From assembly GCA_943327245.2 (NCBI GenBank), contig CALPWK020000003.1:1-40479 (forward strand): 40,479 nt of DNA, written 5' to 3'. This DNA is from Comamonas sp. lk (lineage in GTDB: Bacteria; Bacteroidota; Bacteroidia; Chitinophagales; Chitinophagaceae). Numbering within the stretch: position 1 is the stretch's first letter; the number at the start of each line of letters is the position of its first letter. The notes beneath the pieces are model-generated. The model worked only from the letters and a program-made list of their open reading frames with translations. It searched no databases and was not told the DNA's origin. A program made the translations under genes and the position numbers. Positions 16,996 through 24,264 of this stretch are shown one piece after another.

Positions 16996-17171
16996 GGCAA
17001 TACAATCTTGAATGAGTGTATAAATGTAAATTTTATTTGTAATCTTTTGAAATATTTTTATTCAAAAAATGGTGTTTTTTAAGAAATTATAAGGAAATTG
17101 CTTGAGGGTAATACCTAAAGTGTTATAATGACACAATAAAACGATTTCGCAAGCTAAAAAAAACCTTTAAA
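16996..17171. promoter_or_regulatory. Divergent promoter region of the sugar-oxidation cluster
   Basis: This 176-bp, strongly A/T-rich gap separates the two arms of the cluster and must hold both promoters. No exact TAnnTTTG element was found on either strand; TAATCTTTTG near 17040 is a near match with one extra base. An imperfect palindrome at 17120-17134 is listed separately. No reading frame of note lies here. Confidence 0.6.
17120..17134. promoter_or_regulatory. Imperfect palindrome, possible operator
   Basis: GTGTTATAATGACAC pairs at six of seven positions around a central A. It contains TATAAT and lies 37 bases before the cytosolic Gfo/Idh start. It could be a regulator site or a promoter core for the plus-strand arm; no regulator gene is nearby to match it. 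Confidence 0.3.
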
Positions 17172-18329
17172 ATGAATAGAAAATTACGCATGGGAATGGT
17201 AGGTGGTGGTAAAGATGCCTTTATAGGCGCCATTCACAGACTCGCTGCCAATATGGATGGATTAATTGAATTGAGTTGTGGTGCATTAAGTATCAACCCC
17301 GAAGTTGCTGTTGCCTCTGGTGAAGCATTATTCTTACCAAAAGAAAGGACCTATTTAACATACGAAGAAATGATCAAAGCGGAAGCGGCTTTGCCAGCAG
17401 ATAAGCGTATTGATTTTGTTACTGTAGTGACTCCTAATTTTGCGCATTTTGCTCCAGCTATGATGGCTTTAGATCATGGTTTTAATGTAGTTATTGAAAA
17501 GCCAATTACTTTTTCATTAGACGAAGCAAAGCAATTAAAACAAAAATTACAAGAAACAGGTTTGACACTTTGTTTAACACATACTTACTCAGGATACCCA
17601 ATGGTAAAACAGGCTAAGGCGATGGTGCATGAAGGTAAATTAGGTAAAATTCGAAAGGTATGGGTAGAATATCCTCAAGGATGGTTGAGTAGACTTTCTG
17701 AAAGAGAAGGAAATGCACAAGCAGCTTGGAGAACAGATCCAAAAAAATCTGGAAAGAGTTCTGTAATGGGTGACATTGGAACACATGCTGCACATTTATC
17801 AGAATATATTACCGGTGCAAAAATTACTGAAATTTGTGCTGAATTAAATACATTGGTTGATGGCCGTGCAATGGATGATGACGGCGCTGTTATGTTGAAA
17901 TTTGACAATGGTGCTAAAGGAGTATTGATGGCTTCTCAGGTTGCAGCTGGCGAAGAGAATGCTTTAAAAATAAGAGTTTATGGAGAATTAGGAGGCATTG
18001 AATGGTTCCAACATGAGCCCAATTCTTTAATCGTAAAATGGCTAGATCAACCTACTCAAATTTTAAGAGCAGGAAGTGCCCATTTATCAAGCATCGCATC
18101 GCATAATTGCCGCACTCCGGCCGGACATCCAGAGGGATATTTAGAAGCCTTTGCCAATATCTACCGCAACTTCGCATTAACATTAGGTTGTAAAATAGAC
18201 GGCACTACTCCTACGGAAGCTATGTTAGATTTTCCAGGAGTAGAGGATGGTTTAAGAGGTATGGCCTTTATTGATAATGTAGTTTTGTCTGCACATTCAG
18301 ATAAAAAATGGACACCTCATACCTTTTAA
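17172..18329 (+). CDS. Cytosolic Gfo/Idh/MocA family oxidoreductase
   Basis: This 385-residue oxidoreductase has no signal peptide. The nucleotide-binding loop is VGGGKDAF (10-17), the family triad E-K-P is intact at 109-111, and the active-site block GDIGTHAAHL supplies D201 and H205. It resembles inositol/glucose 2- or 3-dehydrogenase-like enzymes that interconvert hydroxyl and keto sugars with NAD(P). It leads the plus-strand arm and is followed by a TIM-barrel gene after 25 bases. An inferred role is reduction of a 3-keto-sugar released by the DUF1080 protein, or the reverse oxidation. Confidence 0.93.
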   Translation: MNRKLRMGMVGGGKDAFIGAIHRLAANMDGLIELSCGALSINPEVAVASGEALFLPKERTYLTYEEMIKAEAALPADKRIDFVTVVTPNFAHFAPAMMALDHGFNVVIEKPITFSLDEAKQLKQKLQETGLTLCLTHTYSGYPMVKQAKAMVHEGKLGKIRKVWVEYPQGWLSRLSEREGNAQAAWRTDPKKSGKSSVMGDIGTHAAHLSEYITGAKITEICAELNTLVDGRAMDDDGAVMLKFDNGAKGVLMASQVAAGEENALKIRVYGELGGIEWFQHEPNSLIVKWLDQPTQILRAGSAHLSSIASHNCRTPAGHPEGYLEAFANIYRNFALTLGCKIDGTTPTEAMLDFPGVEDGLRGMAFIDNVVLSAHSDKKWTPHTF

Positions 18330-18354
18330 TTAACCCTGCTATAATAATAAAATA

Positions 18355-19407
18355 ATGACAACAGTAAAAGGACCTGCTATATTTTTAGCGCAGTTTTTAG
18401 GAGACGAAGCGCCATTTAATACTCTAGAAAGTATTTGCAAATGGGCAGCAGGATTGGGTTTCAAAGGAGTTCAAATTCCAAGTTGGGATCCAAGATGTAT
18501 TGACTTACAAAAAGCTGCAGAAAGTAAAACCTATGCAGACGAAATAAAAGGAATTGTAAATGCAGCAGGATTAGAAATCACAGAATTGTCTACGCACTTA
18601 CAAGGACAACTCATTGCGGTACACCCTGCTTATGATGCACAGTTTGACGGATTTGCTCCTAAAGAAGTGCATGGTAATCCAAAAGCAAGAAGCGAATGGG
18701 CGGTACAACAATTAAAGTATGCTGCAAAAGCATCTCAAAACTTAGGGCTTAATGCACATGCAACATTTAGTGGTGCATTACTATGGCATACTGTGTATCC
18801 TTGGCCACAACGACCTGCAGGATTGGTGGAAACAGGTTTTACAGAATTAGGTAAAAGATGGCTTCCTATCTTAAATGAGTTTGATAAGGTAGGGGTTGAC
18901 TTATGTTATGAGATTCATCCAGGAGAAGACTTGCATGACGGTGTGTCTTATGAAATGTTTTTAGATAAAGTAAATCAACATCCTAGAGCTTGTTTATTAT
19001 ATGACCCATCGCATTTAGTATTACAGTGTATGGATTACAAAGGATTCATTGACATTTACCATGAGCGTATTAAAATGTTCCATGTAAAAGACGCTGAATT
19101 TAACCCAAGTGCAAAACAAGGAGTGTACGGTGGCTACCAAAATTGGATTGACCGTGCTGGAAGATTCAGGTCATTAGGTGATGGACAAGTAGATTTTAAA
19201 AGTATCTTTAGCAAGTTGGCTGCTTATGACTACAAAGGATGGGCAGTAATGGAATGGGAATGTTGCTTAAAACATCCAGAAGTGGGTGCTGCAGAAGGTG
19301 CTGTATTTATTAAAAATAATATAATCAAAGTGACAGAAAAGGCATTTGATGATTTTGCAAATACAGGATCAGACGAAGCATTTAACAAAAAAATATTAGG
19401 ACTTTAA
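18355..19407 (+). CDS. Cytosolic sugar phosphate isomerase/epimerase-like TIM barrel
   Basis: This 350-residue PF01261 barrel is the third of its fold in the cluster and the only one without a leader. Visible barrel elements are FKGVQIPSWDP after strand 1, ELSTHLQGQL, YEIHPGEDLHD with probable metal-binding Glu and His, YDPSHL (Asp, His), MFHVKDAEF, a G-x-W-I-D-R-A-G-R-F-R segment, and VMEWECC with the last Glu ligand. It is cytosolic and co-transcribed with the Gfo/Idh enzyme, which suggests that the two act on the same keto-sugar inside the cell. The reaction (isomerase, epimerase or dehydratase) is unknown. Confidence 0.92.
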   Translation: MTTVKGPAIFLAQFLGDEAPFNTLESICKWAAGLGFKGVQIPSWDPRCIDLQKAAESKTYADEIKGIVNAAGLEITELSTHLQGQLIAVHPAYDAQFDGFAPKEVHGNPKARSEWAVQQLKYAAKASQNLGLNAHATFSGALLWHTVYPWPQRPAGLVETGFTELGKRWLPILNEFDKVGVDLCYEIHPGEDLHDGVSYEMFLDKVNQHPRACLLYDPSHLVLQCMDYKGFIDIYHERIKMFHVKDAEFNPSAKQGVYGGYQNWIDRAGRFRSLGDGQVDFKSIFSKLAAYDYKGWAVMEWECCLKHPEVGAAEGAVFIKNNIIKVTEKAFDDFANTGSDEAFNKKILGL

Positions 19408-19472
19408 ACCTAGCAAAAGACTTATAAAAAAAGATCGCTTAAAATATTGAATGAAAAATTAAAAATTAGACT

Positions 19473-19865
19473 ATGAAAAAGGTATTTGGAACATTAGCAG
19501 CAGTTGTCGTATTAATGGCATGTGGCGGCGGAACAGAAAAAAAAGCAACTGAAGAAACAGCAGCACCAGCAGCTACAGCAGCAAATGATTTGTCAGCTAA
19601 TCCTGATTATCAAAAAGGCTTAGCTTTAGTTGCAGGAAGTGATTGTTTAACTTGTCATAAAATAAATGAGAAAAATATTGGACCTGCTTACAAAGACGTT
19701 GCAGCAAAATATGAAAACAACGAGGAAAATATTAAAATGTTAGCTACTAAAATAATTAAAGGGGGTGCAGGTGTTTGGGGCGCAATACCAATGACTCCAC
19801 ATCCACAAATCAAAGAAGAAGATGCAGAAGCAATGGTTAAATATGTATTGCTTTTGAAAAAATAG
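19473..19865 (+). CDS. Lipoprotein c-type cytochrome
   Basis: This 130-residue protein has a lipoprotein signal with lipobox L-M-A-C (C17), then an Ala/Thr/Glu-rich linker (18-40) and a class I cytochrome c domain. The haem site is CLTCH (C58, C61, H62), and Met107 in IPMTPHP is the likely sixth ligand, as in cytochrome c551/c552. It is therefore tethered to a membrane and exposed to the periplasm. Next to a GMC dehydrogenase it most likely accepts electrons from the flavoprotein and passes them to the respiratory chain. It starts 65 bases after the TIM-barrel gene and 39 bases before DUF1080. Confidence 0.94.
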   Translation: MKKVFGTLAAVVVLMACGGGTEKKATEETAAPAATAANDLSANPDYQKGLALVAGSDCLTCHKINEKNIGPAYKDVAAKYENNEENIKMLATKIIKGGAGVWGAIPMTPHPQIKEEDAEAMVKYVLLLKK

Positions 19866-19904
19866 GTTTTAAATATTGAGCTTAAAAAACAAAAACGATT
19901 TATT

Positions 19905-20600
19905 ATGAAAACACTCTTGCTTGCCCTTTTAACTACATTTGTTTGTGTTCAAACAAATGCACAAGACAAATGGATTGCTTTATTTGACGGAAAAACAACC
20001 AATGGCTGGCATACTTATGGCAAGGATGCTGTAGGAGAAGCTTGGCAAGTAGTAGACGGTGCAATAGTATTGAACCCATTAAATAAAGCATCGTCCCAAG
20101 TTAAAGGTGGTGGTGATATTGTTTCGAATGAAAGCTTTAATGATTTTCATTTGCAATTAGAATGGAAAATTTCAAAGAACGGCAATAGCGGTGTCATCTT
20201 TTTTGTACAAGATGAACCAAAAAAATACAATCATATTTGGTATACAGGTCCAGAAATGCAAGTCTTAGATAATGACGGACATCCAGATGCAAAAATCTAC
20301 AAGCACAGAGCTGGTAATTTATATGATTTAGTTGCTGGAGTAGAAGGTGCTACTAAGCCAGTTGGAGATTGGAACTTGGTAGATATTATTAATGAAAAGG
20401 GAACATTGACTTTGAAATTAAATGGTATTACTACAGTTACTACTACATTAGGTGATGCAAATTGGGCTAACTTAATTAAAGACAGCAAATTCTCAAAAGG
20501 AGAATCACCAGACTTTGGAAAAGTTTTTTCTGGACATATTGGTTTACAAGATCATGGTAACCAAGTTTCCTATAGAAATATCCGTATTCAAAAGTTATAG
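19905..20600 (+). CDS. DUF1080 (3-keto-disaccharide hydrolase family) protein
   Basis: This 231-residue secreted protein has a Sec signal (about 1-20, ending TNAQ) and a single PF06439 concanavalin-like domain. Conserved pieces are WIALFDGKTTNGW (23-35), GDIVSNESFNDFHLQLEWK (70-88), NGNSGVIFF (92-100), GPEMQVLDNDGHPDA (115-129), and the closing GHIGLQDHGNQVSYRNI (210-226). Pfam names this family after 3-keto-disaccharide hydrolase, and family members act on glycosides already oxidised at C3. Its position in the same unit as a cytochrome and across from a GMC dehydrogenase fits that role. It ends four bases before tadA. Confidence 0.92.
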   Translation: MKTLLLALLTTFVCVQTNAQDKWIALFDGKTTNGWHTYGKDAVGEAWQVVDGAIVLNPLNKASSQVKGGGDIVSNESFNDFHLQLEWKISKNGNSGVIFFVQDEPKKYNHIWYTGPEMQVLDNDGHPDAKIYKHRAGNLYDLVAGVEGATKPVGDWNLVDIINEKGTLTLKLNGITTVTTTLGDANWANLIKDSKFSKGESPDFGKVFSGHIGLQDHGNQVSYRNIRIQKL

Positions 20601-20604
20601 AAAT

Positions 20605-21045
20605 ATGACCCCCGATCATGAACATTTTATGCGTCAGGCCCTCGTGCAAGCACAGAGGGCCTTTGACGTTGATGAAGTACCAGTTGGTGCTGTAGTGGTA
20701 ATGCATGGAAAAATTATTGCGAAGGGACATAATCAAGTGCAATTATTAAAAGATGTTACAGCCCATGCTGAAATATTAGCTATTACTAGTGCCTGCGAAA
20801 GTTTACAAGAAAAGTATTTAACAGAAGCTACCCTATATGTTACTGTTGAACCTTGCTTAATGTGTGCAGGAGCTTTATACTGGAATAAAATTGGTCATAT
20901 TGTATTTGGAGCTAGTGACGAGAAAAACAGTTACAGACGCGTTACCGAAAAAAATCCATTCCACCCTAGCACTACTATTATAGGCGGGGTATTACAAGAA
21001 GAATGTGCTGCACTCATGCAATCCTTTTTTCGAGCAAAAAGATAG
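20605..21045 (+). CDS. tadA: tRNA adenosine(34) deaminase
   Basis: This 146-residue zinc deaminase converts A34 to inosine in tRNA-Arg, which allows decoding of CGN codons. The zinc site is H54-A-E56 (E56 the proton shuttle) and P83-C84-x-x-C87 in EPCLMCAGALYWN. The FHPSTTI segment and the C-terminal FFRAKR tail are normal for TadA. I chose the ATG at 20605; the open frame reaches back to 20515 inside the DUF1080 gene, but that extension is unrelated to the family. Only four bases separate it from DUF1080, so read-through from the sugar cluster is possible. Confidence 0.94.
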   Translation: MTPDHEHFMRQALVQAQRAFDVDEVPVGAVVVMHGKIIAKGHNQVQLLKDVTAHAEILAITSACESLQEKYLTEATLYVTVEPCLMCAGALYWNKIGHIVFGASDEKNSYRRVTEKNPFHPSTTIIGGVLQEECAALMQSFFRAKR

Positions 21046-21066
21046 TTTATTCTAATAAATCCTATG

Positions 21067-21074
21067 TAATTTTG
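21067..21074 (+). promoter_or_regulatory. Candidate Bacteroidota -7 element for sodA
   Basis: TAATTTTG matches TAnnTTTG exactly and lies 33 bases before the sodA start. An upstream GTTTATTC about 20 bases away is a weak -33 candidate. Confidence 0.45.
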
Positions 21075-21107
21075 ATGCTCATTCAAGAAACATTTAAATA
21101 AAAAAAT

Positions 21108-21713
21108 ATGTCATTTACATTACCTGCATTACCATATGCACACGAAGCATTAGAGCCTCATTTTGATACATTAACCATGCAAATACACCATGGCAAACAC
21201 CATCAAGCTTACGTTGATAATTTAAATAAAGCGGTTGCTGGTACTCCTAATGAAGGAAAAAGCATAGAAGAATTAGTAGCAGTTGCTGGTACTATTAGCC
21301 CTGCTGTTAGAAATAATGGTGGTGGTCACTGGAATCACTCTTTCTTTTGGGCAAGTTTAGCACCCAATGCAGGTGGCGTTCCAACTGGTGCTCTAGCGGA
21401 TGCAATCACTGCTGCTTTTGGAAGCTTTGATGCTTTTAAAGAGCAATTTGCAAACGCAGGTATGACTCGTTTTGGAAGTGGCTGGGCTTGGTTATTAATG
21501 AAAGACGGTAAATTAGAAATTAGCTCTACTCCAAATCAAGACAATCCTTTAATGGACGTTGCAGAAGTAAAAGGAACTCCAATTTTAGGCGCTGACGTTT
21601 GGGAACACGCTTATTATTTAAAATATCAAAACAGAAGAGCTGATTATTTAGCTGCTTTCTGGAATGTAGTGAACTGGTCAGTCATTGCTGATCGTTTAGC
21701 TGCTGCAAAATAA
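21108..21713 (+). CDS. sodA: Superoxide dismutase, Mn/Fe family
   Basis: This 201-residue enzyme dismutates superoxide and is cytosolic, as it has no leader. The metal ligands are His27 (QIHHGKHH), His77 (HWNHSFFW), Asp163 and His167 ([18 protein letters not shown]). The outer-sphere glutamine comes from TPNQDNPL (Q144) with a Gly-rich stretch before HWNH, which is the Mn-type arrangement; Fe-type enzymes place it differently. Cambialistic metal use cannot be excluded. It converges on yidD with seven bases between and no hairpin. Confidence 0.95.
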   Translation: MSFTLPALPYAHEALEPHFDTLTMQIHHGKHHQAYVDNLNKAVAGTPNEGKSIEELVAVAGTISPAVRNNGGGHWNHSFFWASLAPNAGGVPTGALADAITAAFGSFDAFKEQFANAGMTRFGSGWAWLLMKDGKLEISSTPNQDNPLMDVAEVKGTPILGADVWEHAYYLKYQNRRADYLAAFWNVVNWSVIADRLAAAK

Positions 21714-21720
21714 ATATATT

Positions 21721-21957
21721 CTAAGGAACGGGGTCATAACCATGGCCTCCCTTTGGATGACATTTACTTAATCGTTTGGCCCCAAGAAGGATTCCTTTTA
21801 TGGGGCCATACTTTTGTATAGCCTGAGCTGTATATTGAGAGCAAGTTGGAGTGAATCTACATTTACTTCCACCTAAATAAGGAGACAGTACGTATTGATA
21901 GAATCGTATTAATGCGATGAAGGGAAAGGAAATAATTTTTTTAAGCAATGACTTCAT
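21721..21957 (-). CDS. yidD: Membrane protein insertion efficiency factor YidD
   Basis: This 78-residue YidD/DUF37 (PF01809) protein helps insertion of proteins at the inner membrane. The family core is intact: [12 protein letters not shown] (18-29), the [11 protein letters not shown] block with C33 and C39, a [14 protein letters not shown] segment, and the GGHGYDPVP terminus. I chose the ATG at 21957 (MKSLLKK); the ATG at 21975 would add six residues. The start lies inside the end of rnpA (17-base overlap), so the two are coupled, as in many bacteria. The usual yidC partner is not downstream. Confidence 0.93.
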   Translation of the reverse strand: MKSLLKKIISFPFIALIRFYQYVLSPYLGGSKCRFTPTCSQYTAQAIQKYGPIKGILLGAKRLSKCHPKGGHGYDPVP

Positions 21958-22363
21958 TAGATAAATTAATTGCATTTATTTTAACCGCCAATTTTACAAG
22001 AAGCACTTGAACCTTTGCTTGAATTTCTTTTTGAGGAAGTACATTCAAGTCGGTATATAAAAAAAATACGGCTACTTGTTTATTTTTTATCTGTATTGAT
22101 TTTTCGAACGCAGGTTTTTCTAAGCGATAGCCTTCTCTCAATAAACGCTTTACTCTATTACGTGCAACTGCTTTTCTAAAAGTTCTACTAGGGGCGCCAA
22201 CACCTACATTCAGTATGCCTTCTGGCGCACTGCTATGGTCTTGAATGGTATAAATTAATCTAACTGGAAAATTAGTAATAGCATGCCCATTAGAAAACAA
22301 AAATTGCATTTGCTTCCTACTTTTTAGCTTATCCTTTTTTTGATATGTAAAAACCTTTGGCAA
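21941..22363 (-). CDS. rnpA: Ribonuclease P protein component
   Basis: This 140-residue basic protein assists the RNase P RNA in trimming tRNA 5' ends. The family signature is [16 protein letters not shown] (about 65-80). The N-terminal [17 protein letters not shown] segment aligns with the usual K-x-x-x-F-x-x-x-F/L-x-x-G start. It is flanked by rpmH upstream and yidD downstream, the common order. A hairpin with T-run sits between rpmH and this gene. Confidence 0.94.
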   Translation of the reverse strand: MPKVFTYQKKDKLKSRKQMQFLFSNGHAITNFPVRLIYTIQDHSSAPEGILNVGVGAPSRTFRKAVARNRVKRLLREGYRLEKPAFEKSIQIKNKQVAVFFLYTDLNVLPQKEIQAKVQVLLVKLAVKINAINLSNEVIA

Positions 22364-22389
22364 TAAATAAATTATTAATACTAGACATT

Positions 22390-22422
22390 AAAAAAGTCCT
22401 CTCGATAATTCGGGAGGACTTT
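22390..22422 (-). terminator. Rho-independent terminator or attenuator between rpmH and rnpA
   Basis: On the minus strand the stem AGTCCTCCCGA / TCGAGAGGACT (11 pairs, one G-T) with loop ATTA is followed by six T. It lies 33 bases after the rpmH stop and 27 bases before the rnpA start. Confidence 0.88.
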
Positions 22423-22454
22423 AAAATTATAAGTTTCTACGGATAGTGATTAAA

Positions 22455-22610
22455 TTATTTTAATCCTTTCTCGCTAGATACAGTTAGTTTCTTGCGTCCT
22501 TTCTTACGGCGACTTGCTAATACTTTACGACCATTAGCAGATTCCATACGCTTACGGAAACCATGAACTGATTTACGACGACGTTTATGAGGTTGGAAGG
22601 TTCTTTTCAT
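22455..22610 (-). CDS. rpmH: 50S ribosomal protein L34
   Basis: This 51-residue, extremely basic protein starts [20 protein letters not shown] and contains [20 protein letters not shown], the L34 signature. It is a structural protein of the large ribosomal subunit. At 51 residues it is a few longer than many L34 proteins, with a Bacteroidota-type C-terminal tail ending EKGLK. It precedes rnpA and yidD in the standard order. It is short and easily missed. Confidence 0.97.
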   Translation of the reverse strand: MKRTFQPHKRRRKSVHGFRKRMESANGRKVLASRRKKGRKKLTVSSEKGLK

Positions 22611-22693
22611 CTTGTTTGTTTTACTTACTTAGTTCGCTAATATTGTTTCCACGTTCAATAGCAGTCACCATACCACTACCTGTGAAAGGACGG

Positions 22694-22701
22694 CAAAAAT
22701 A
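22694..22701 (-). promoter_or_regulatory. Candidate Bacteroidota -7 element for rpmH
   Basis: On the minus strand TATTTTTG matches TAnnTTTG exactly and would start an mRNA with a leader of roughly 75-80 bases before rpmH. No clear -33 element was seen, and the A/T-rich context allows a chance match. Confidence 0.35.
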
Positions 22702-22718
22702 GGGTATTTTTTGAATTT

Positions 22719-23540
22719 CTAAGCTAAATCTGTATGATTTGCTTCAATTTTTTGGCCAAAGAATAAGCTAGCCTGTTTTTCAAAGGTTTCGGCGTTGTCG
22801 GTAGTGAAAAAAGCCATTTGGCTATTTTTGCTACATTTTTGGTCCATTTCGGGGTGATTTTGCAGGTATTTGACCAAACTATGGGCAATTATGTCTCCTT
22901 GTGCTATAATTTTTACCCCTGCTGGCACATGCGCTTTGATTTTGGACTCCAATAAAGGATAATGAGTACAAGCTAGCAAAACCGTATCGATGCAATTAGA
23001 TTGGCTGAAAAGCTCATTTAGATACTGCTTAACAAAGTAGTCGGCGCCCGGCTTATCAAACTCTCCATTTTCAATTAAGGGTACCCACATAGGGCAAGCT
23101 TGTTGATACACTTTTAAATCAGGATAAAATTTAGCCAATTCAATGGGATAACTATTACTCTGTATAGTTCCGGTAGTTCCTAAAATACCCACTTCATGTG
23201 ATGTAGAATAACTTCCTAACACTTCACTCGACGGACGAATCACTCCAAGCACTCTTTTACCAGGAGTCTTATTCGGTAAATCTAATTGTTGGATATTTCT
23301 AAGTGCTTTTGCAGAAGCCGTATTGCATGCTAAAATAACTAATTCACACCCTTGGTCAAAAAACCAGTTTACAGCTTCCAATGTATATTGATATACTGTT
23401 TCAAAAGATCGAGTCCCATATGGCGCGCGCGCATTGTCTCCCAGATAGATAAAATCATGTTGAGGCAATTTTTCCTTCAATGCTTTTAATATGGTGAGTC
23501 CACCATATCCACTATCAAAAACCCCAATTGGCGCTGCCAT
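22719..23540 (-). CDS. murI: Glutamate racemase
   Basis: This 273-residue cofactor-independent racemase supplies D-glutamate for peptidoglycan. The two catalytic cysteines are C72 in LACNTASAKAL and C191 in LACTHYPLLE. The N-terminal GVFDSGYGGLT (6-16) and the LGDNARAPYG segment (33-42) are standard. The gene follows the two ompH genes, a frequent order in Bacteroidota, but a large hairpin lies between. Confidence 0.95.
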   Translation of the reverse strand: MAAPIGVFDSGYGGLTILKALKEKLPQHDFIYLGDNARAPYGTRSFETVYQYTLEAVNWFFDQGCELVILACNTASAKALRNIQQLDLPNKTPGKRVLGVIRPSSEVLGSYSTSHEVGILGTTGTIQSNSYPIELAKFYPDLKVYQQACPMWVPLIENGEFDKPGADYFVKQYLNELFSQSNCIDTVLLACTHYPLLESKIKAHVPAGVKIIAQGDIIAHSLVKYLQNHPEMDQKCSKNSQMAFFTTDNAETFEKQASLFFGQKIEANHTDLA

Positions 23541-23570
23541 AATTAAGTTATTTGCTTTCTGCTGTAAAAC

Positions 23571-23603
23571 TAAGAACCTCGTTGCATAACAACGAGGTTC
23601 TTA
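23571..23603. terminator. Long perfect hairpin between ompH and murI
   Basis: A 14-bp perfect stem, TAAGAACCTCGTTG / CAACGAGGTTCTTA, with a five-base loop. On the minus strand it is followed by TTTT after one G, a weak T-run. It is either the terminator of the bamA-ompH-ompH unit or a hairpin in the murI leader. Confidence 0.75.
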
Positions 23604-23604
23604 T

Positions 23605-23612
23605 CAAAAATA
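23605..23612 (-). promoter_or_regulatory. Promoter-like TATTTTTG just before the hairpin upstream of murI
   Basis: On the minus strand TATTTTTG fits TAnnTTTG and lies one base before the 14-bp stem. If used, the murI mRNA would start at or inside the hairpin. The surroundings are A/T-rich, so chance is possible. Confidence 0.25.
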
Positions 23613-23626
23613 TTATTTATTAAATA

Positions 23627-24235
23627 TTATCCTTTTTTAGCTGGAGCTGCTGCTTTTGCAGGAGCGCCACCAGTTGCAGCTTTGAAAGCTTCTTCTACCT
23701 CTTTAGGTAAAGTCAACTTCAATTTCATTGCAACACGAATAGTCAAGTTGTCTGCAATAGAAGGTTGTGCATATGGAGATAAAGACTCGGCCTTTAAAAC
23801 CATTGTATATTTATTTTCAGCAACTACTTCACTTAATGCAGCGGCAATTTTTTGTCTGAAGGGTAACAATAAACCTTCTTGCTTTTGTTGCATAGCTTCT
23901 TGTTGGTATTGTTGCCAGTTAATTAACTTGTATTTTAAACGATTTAAGTCGTCTGTAGCCATTTGTAAAGCCTTAGGTCTTTTAGACAAATCAACTGAGT
24001 CTCTTTTGAAAATACTATCCTTAACTTGATAATCCTTCAAAGTATAGTTATACTCGTCTTGTAAAGAATCTTTAGCATAAGATTGCATAACTGTGTCTAA
24101 TTTTTCTTGGATACCAGGAAACAAAGCAATTACACTTTGATCATCAAAATAACCAATCTTAGTTTGTGCAGTAGCACTGTTTGTAAAAGATACTGCAACT
24201 AATAAAATCGCTGCAAATAATAAACCTTTTTTCAT
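23627..24235 (-). CDS. OmpH/Skp family periplasmic chaperone (second copy)
   Basis: This 202-residue exported protein has a Sec signal (about 1-24, ending ATAQ) and then the Skp/OmpH start TKIGYFDDQSVIALFPG. The middle is a long charged helical region (about 50-135) typical of the coiled-coil tentacles that hold unfolded outer-membrane proteins. The last 20 residues are an Ala/Pro/Lys-rich tail (APAKAAAPAKKG) not seen in the neighbour copy. It follows the first ompH by 29 bases and lies downstream of bamA, which fits outer-membrane protein assembly. Confidence 0.85.
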   Translation of the reverse strand: MKKGLLFAAILLVAVSFTNSATAQTKIGYFDDQSVIALFPGIQEKLDTVMQSYAKDSLQDEYNYTLKDYQVKDSIFKRDSVDLSKRPKALQMATDDLNRLKYKLINWQQYQQEAMQQKQEGLLLPFRQKIAAALSEVVAENKYTMVLKAESLSPYAQPSIADNLTIRVAMKLKLTLPKEVEEAFKAATGGAPAKAAAPAKKG

Positions 24236-24264
24236 AGAATCTATTTTTTTTGGTGTGTTTGTAC

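Noticed and set aside
20515-20604. Upstream extension of the tadA frame
   Set aside because: It lies inside the DUF1080 gene and encodes residues unlike TadA. The ATG at 20605 starts the normal family N-terminus.
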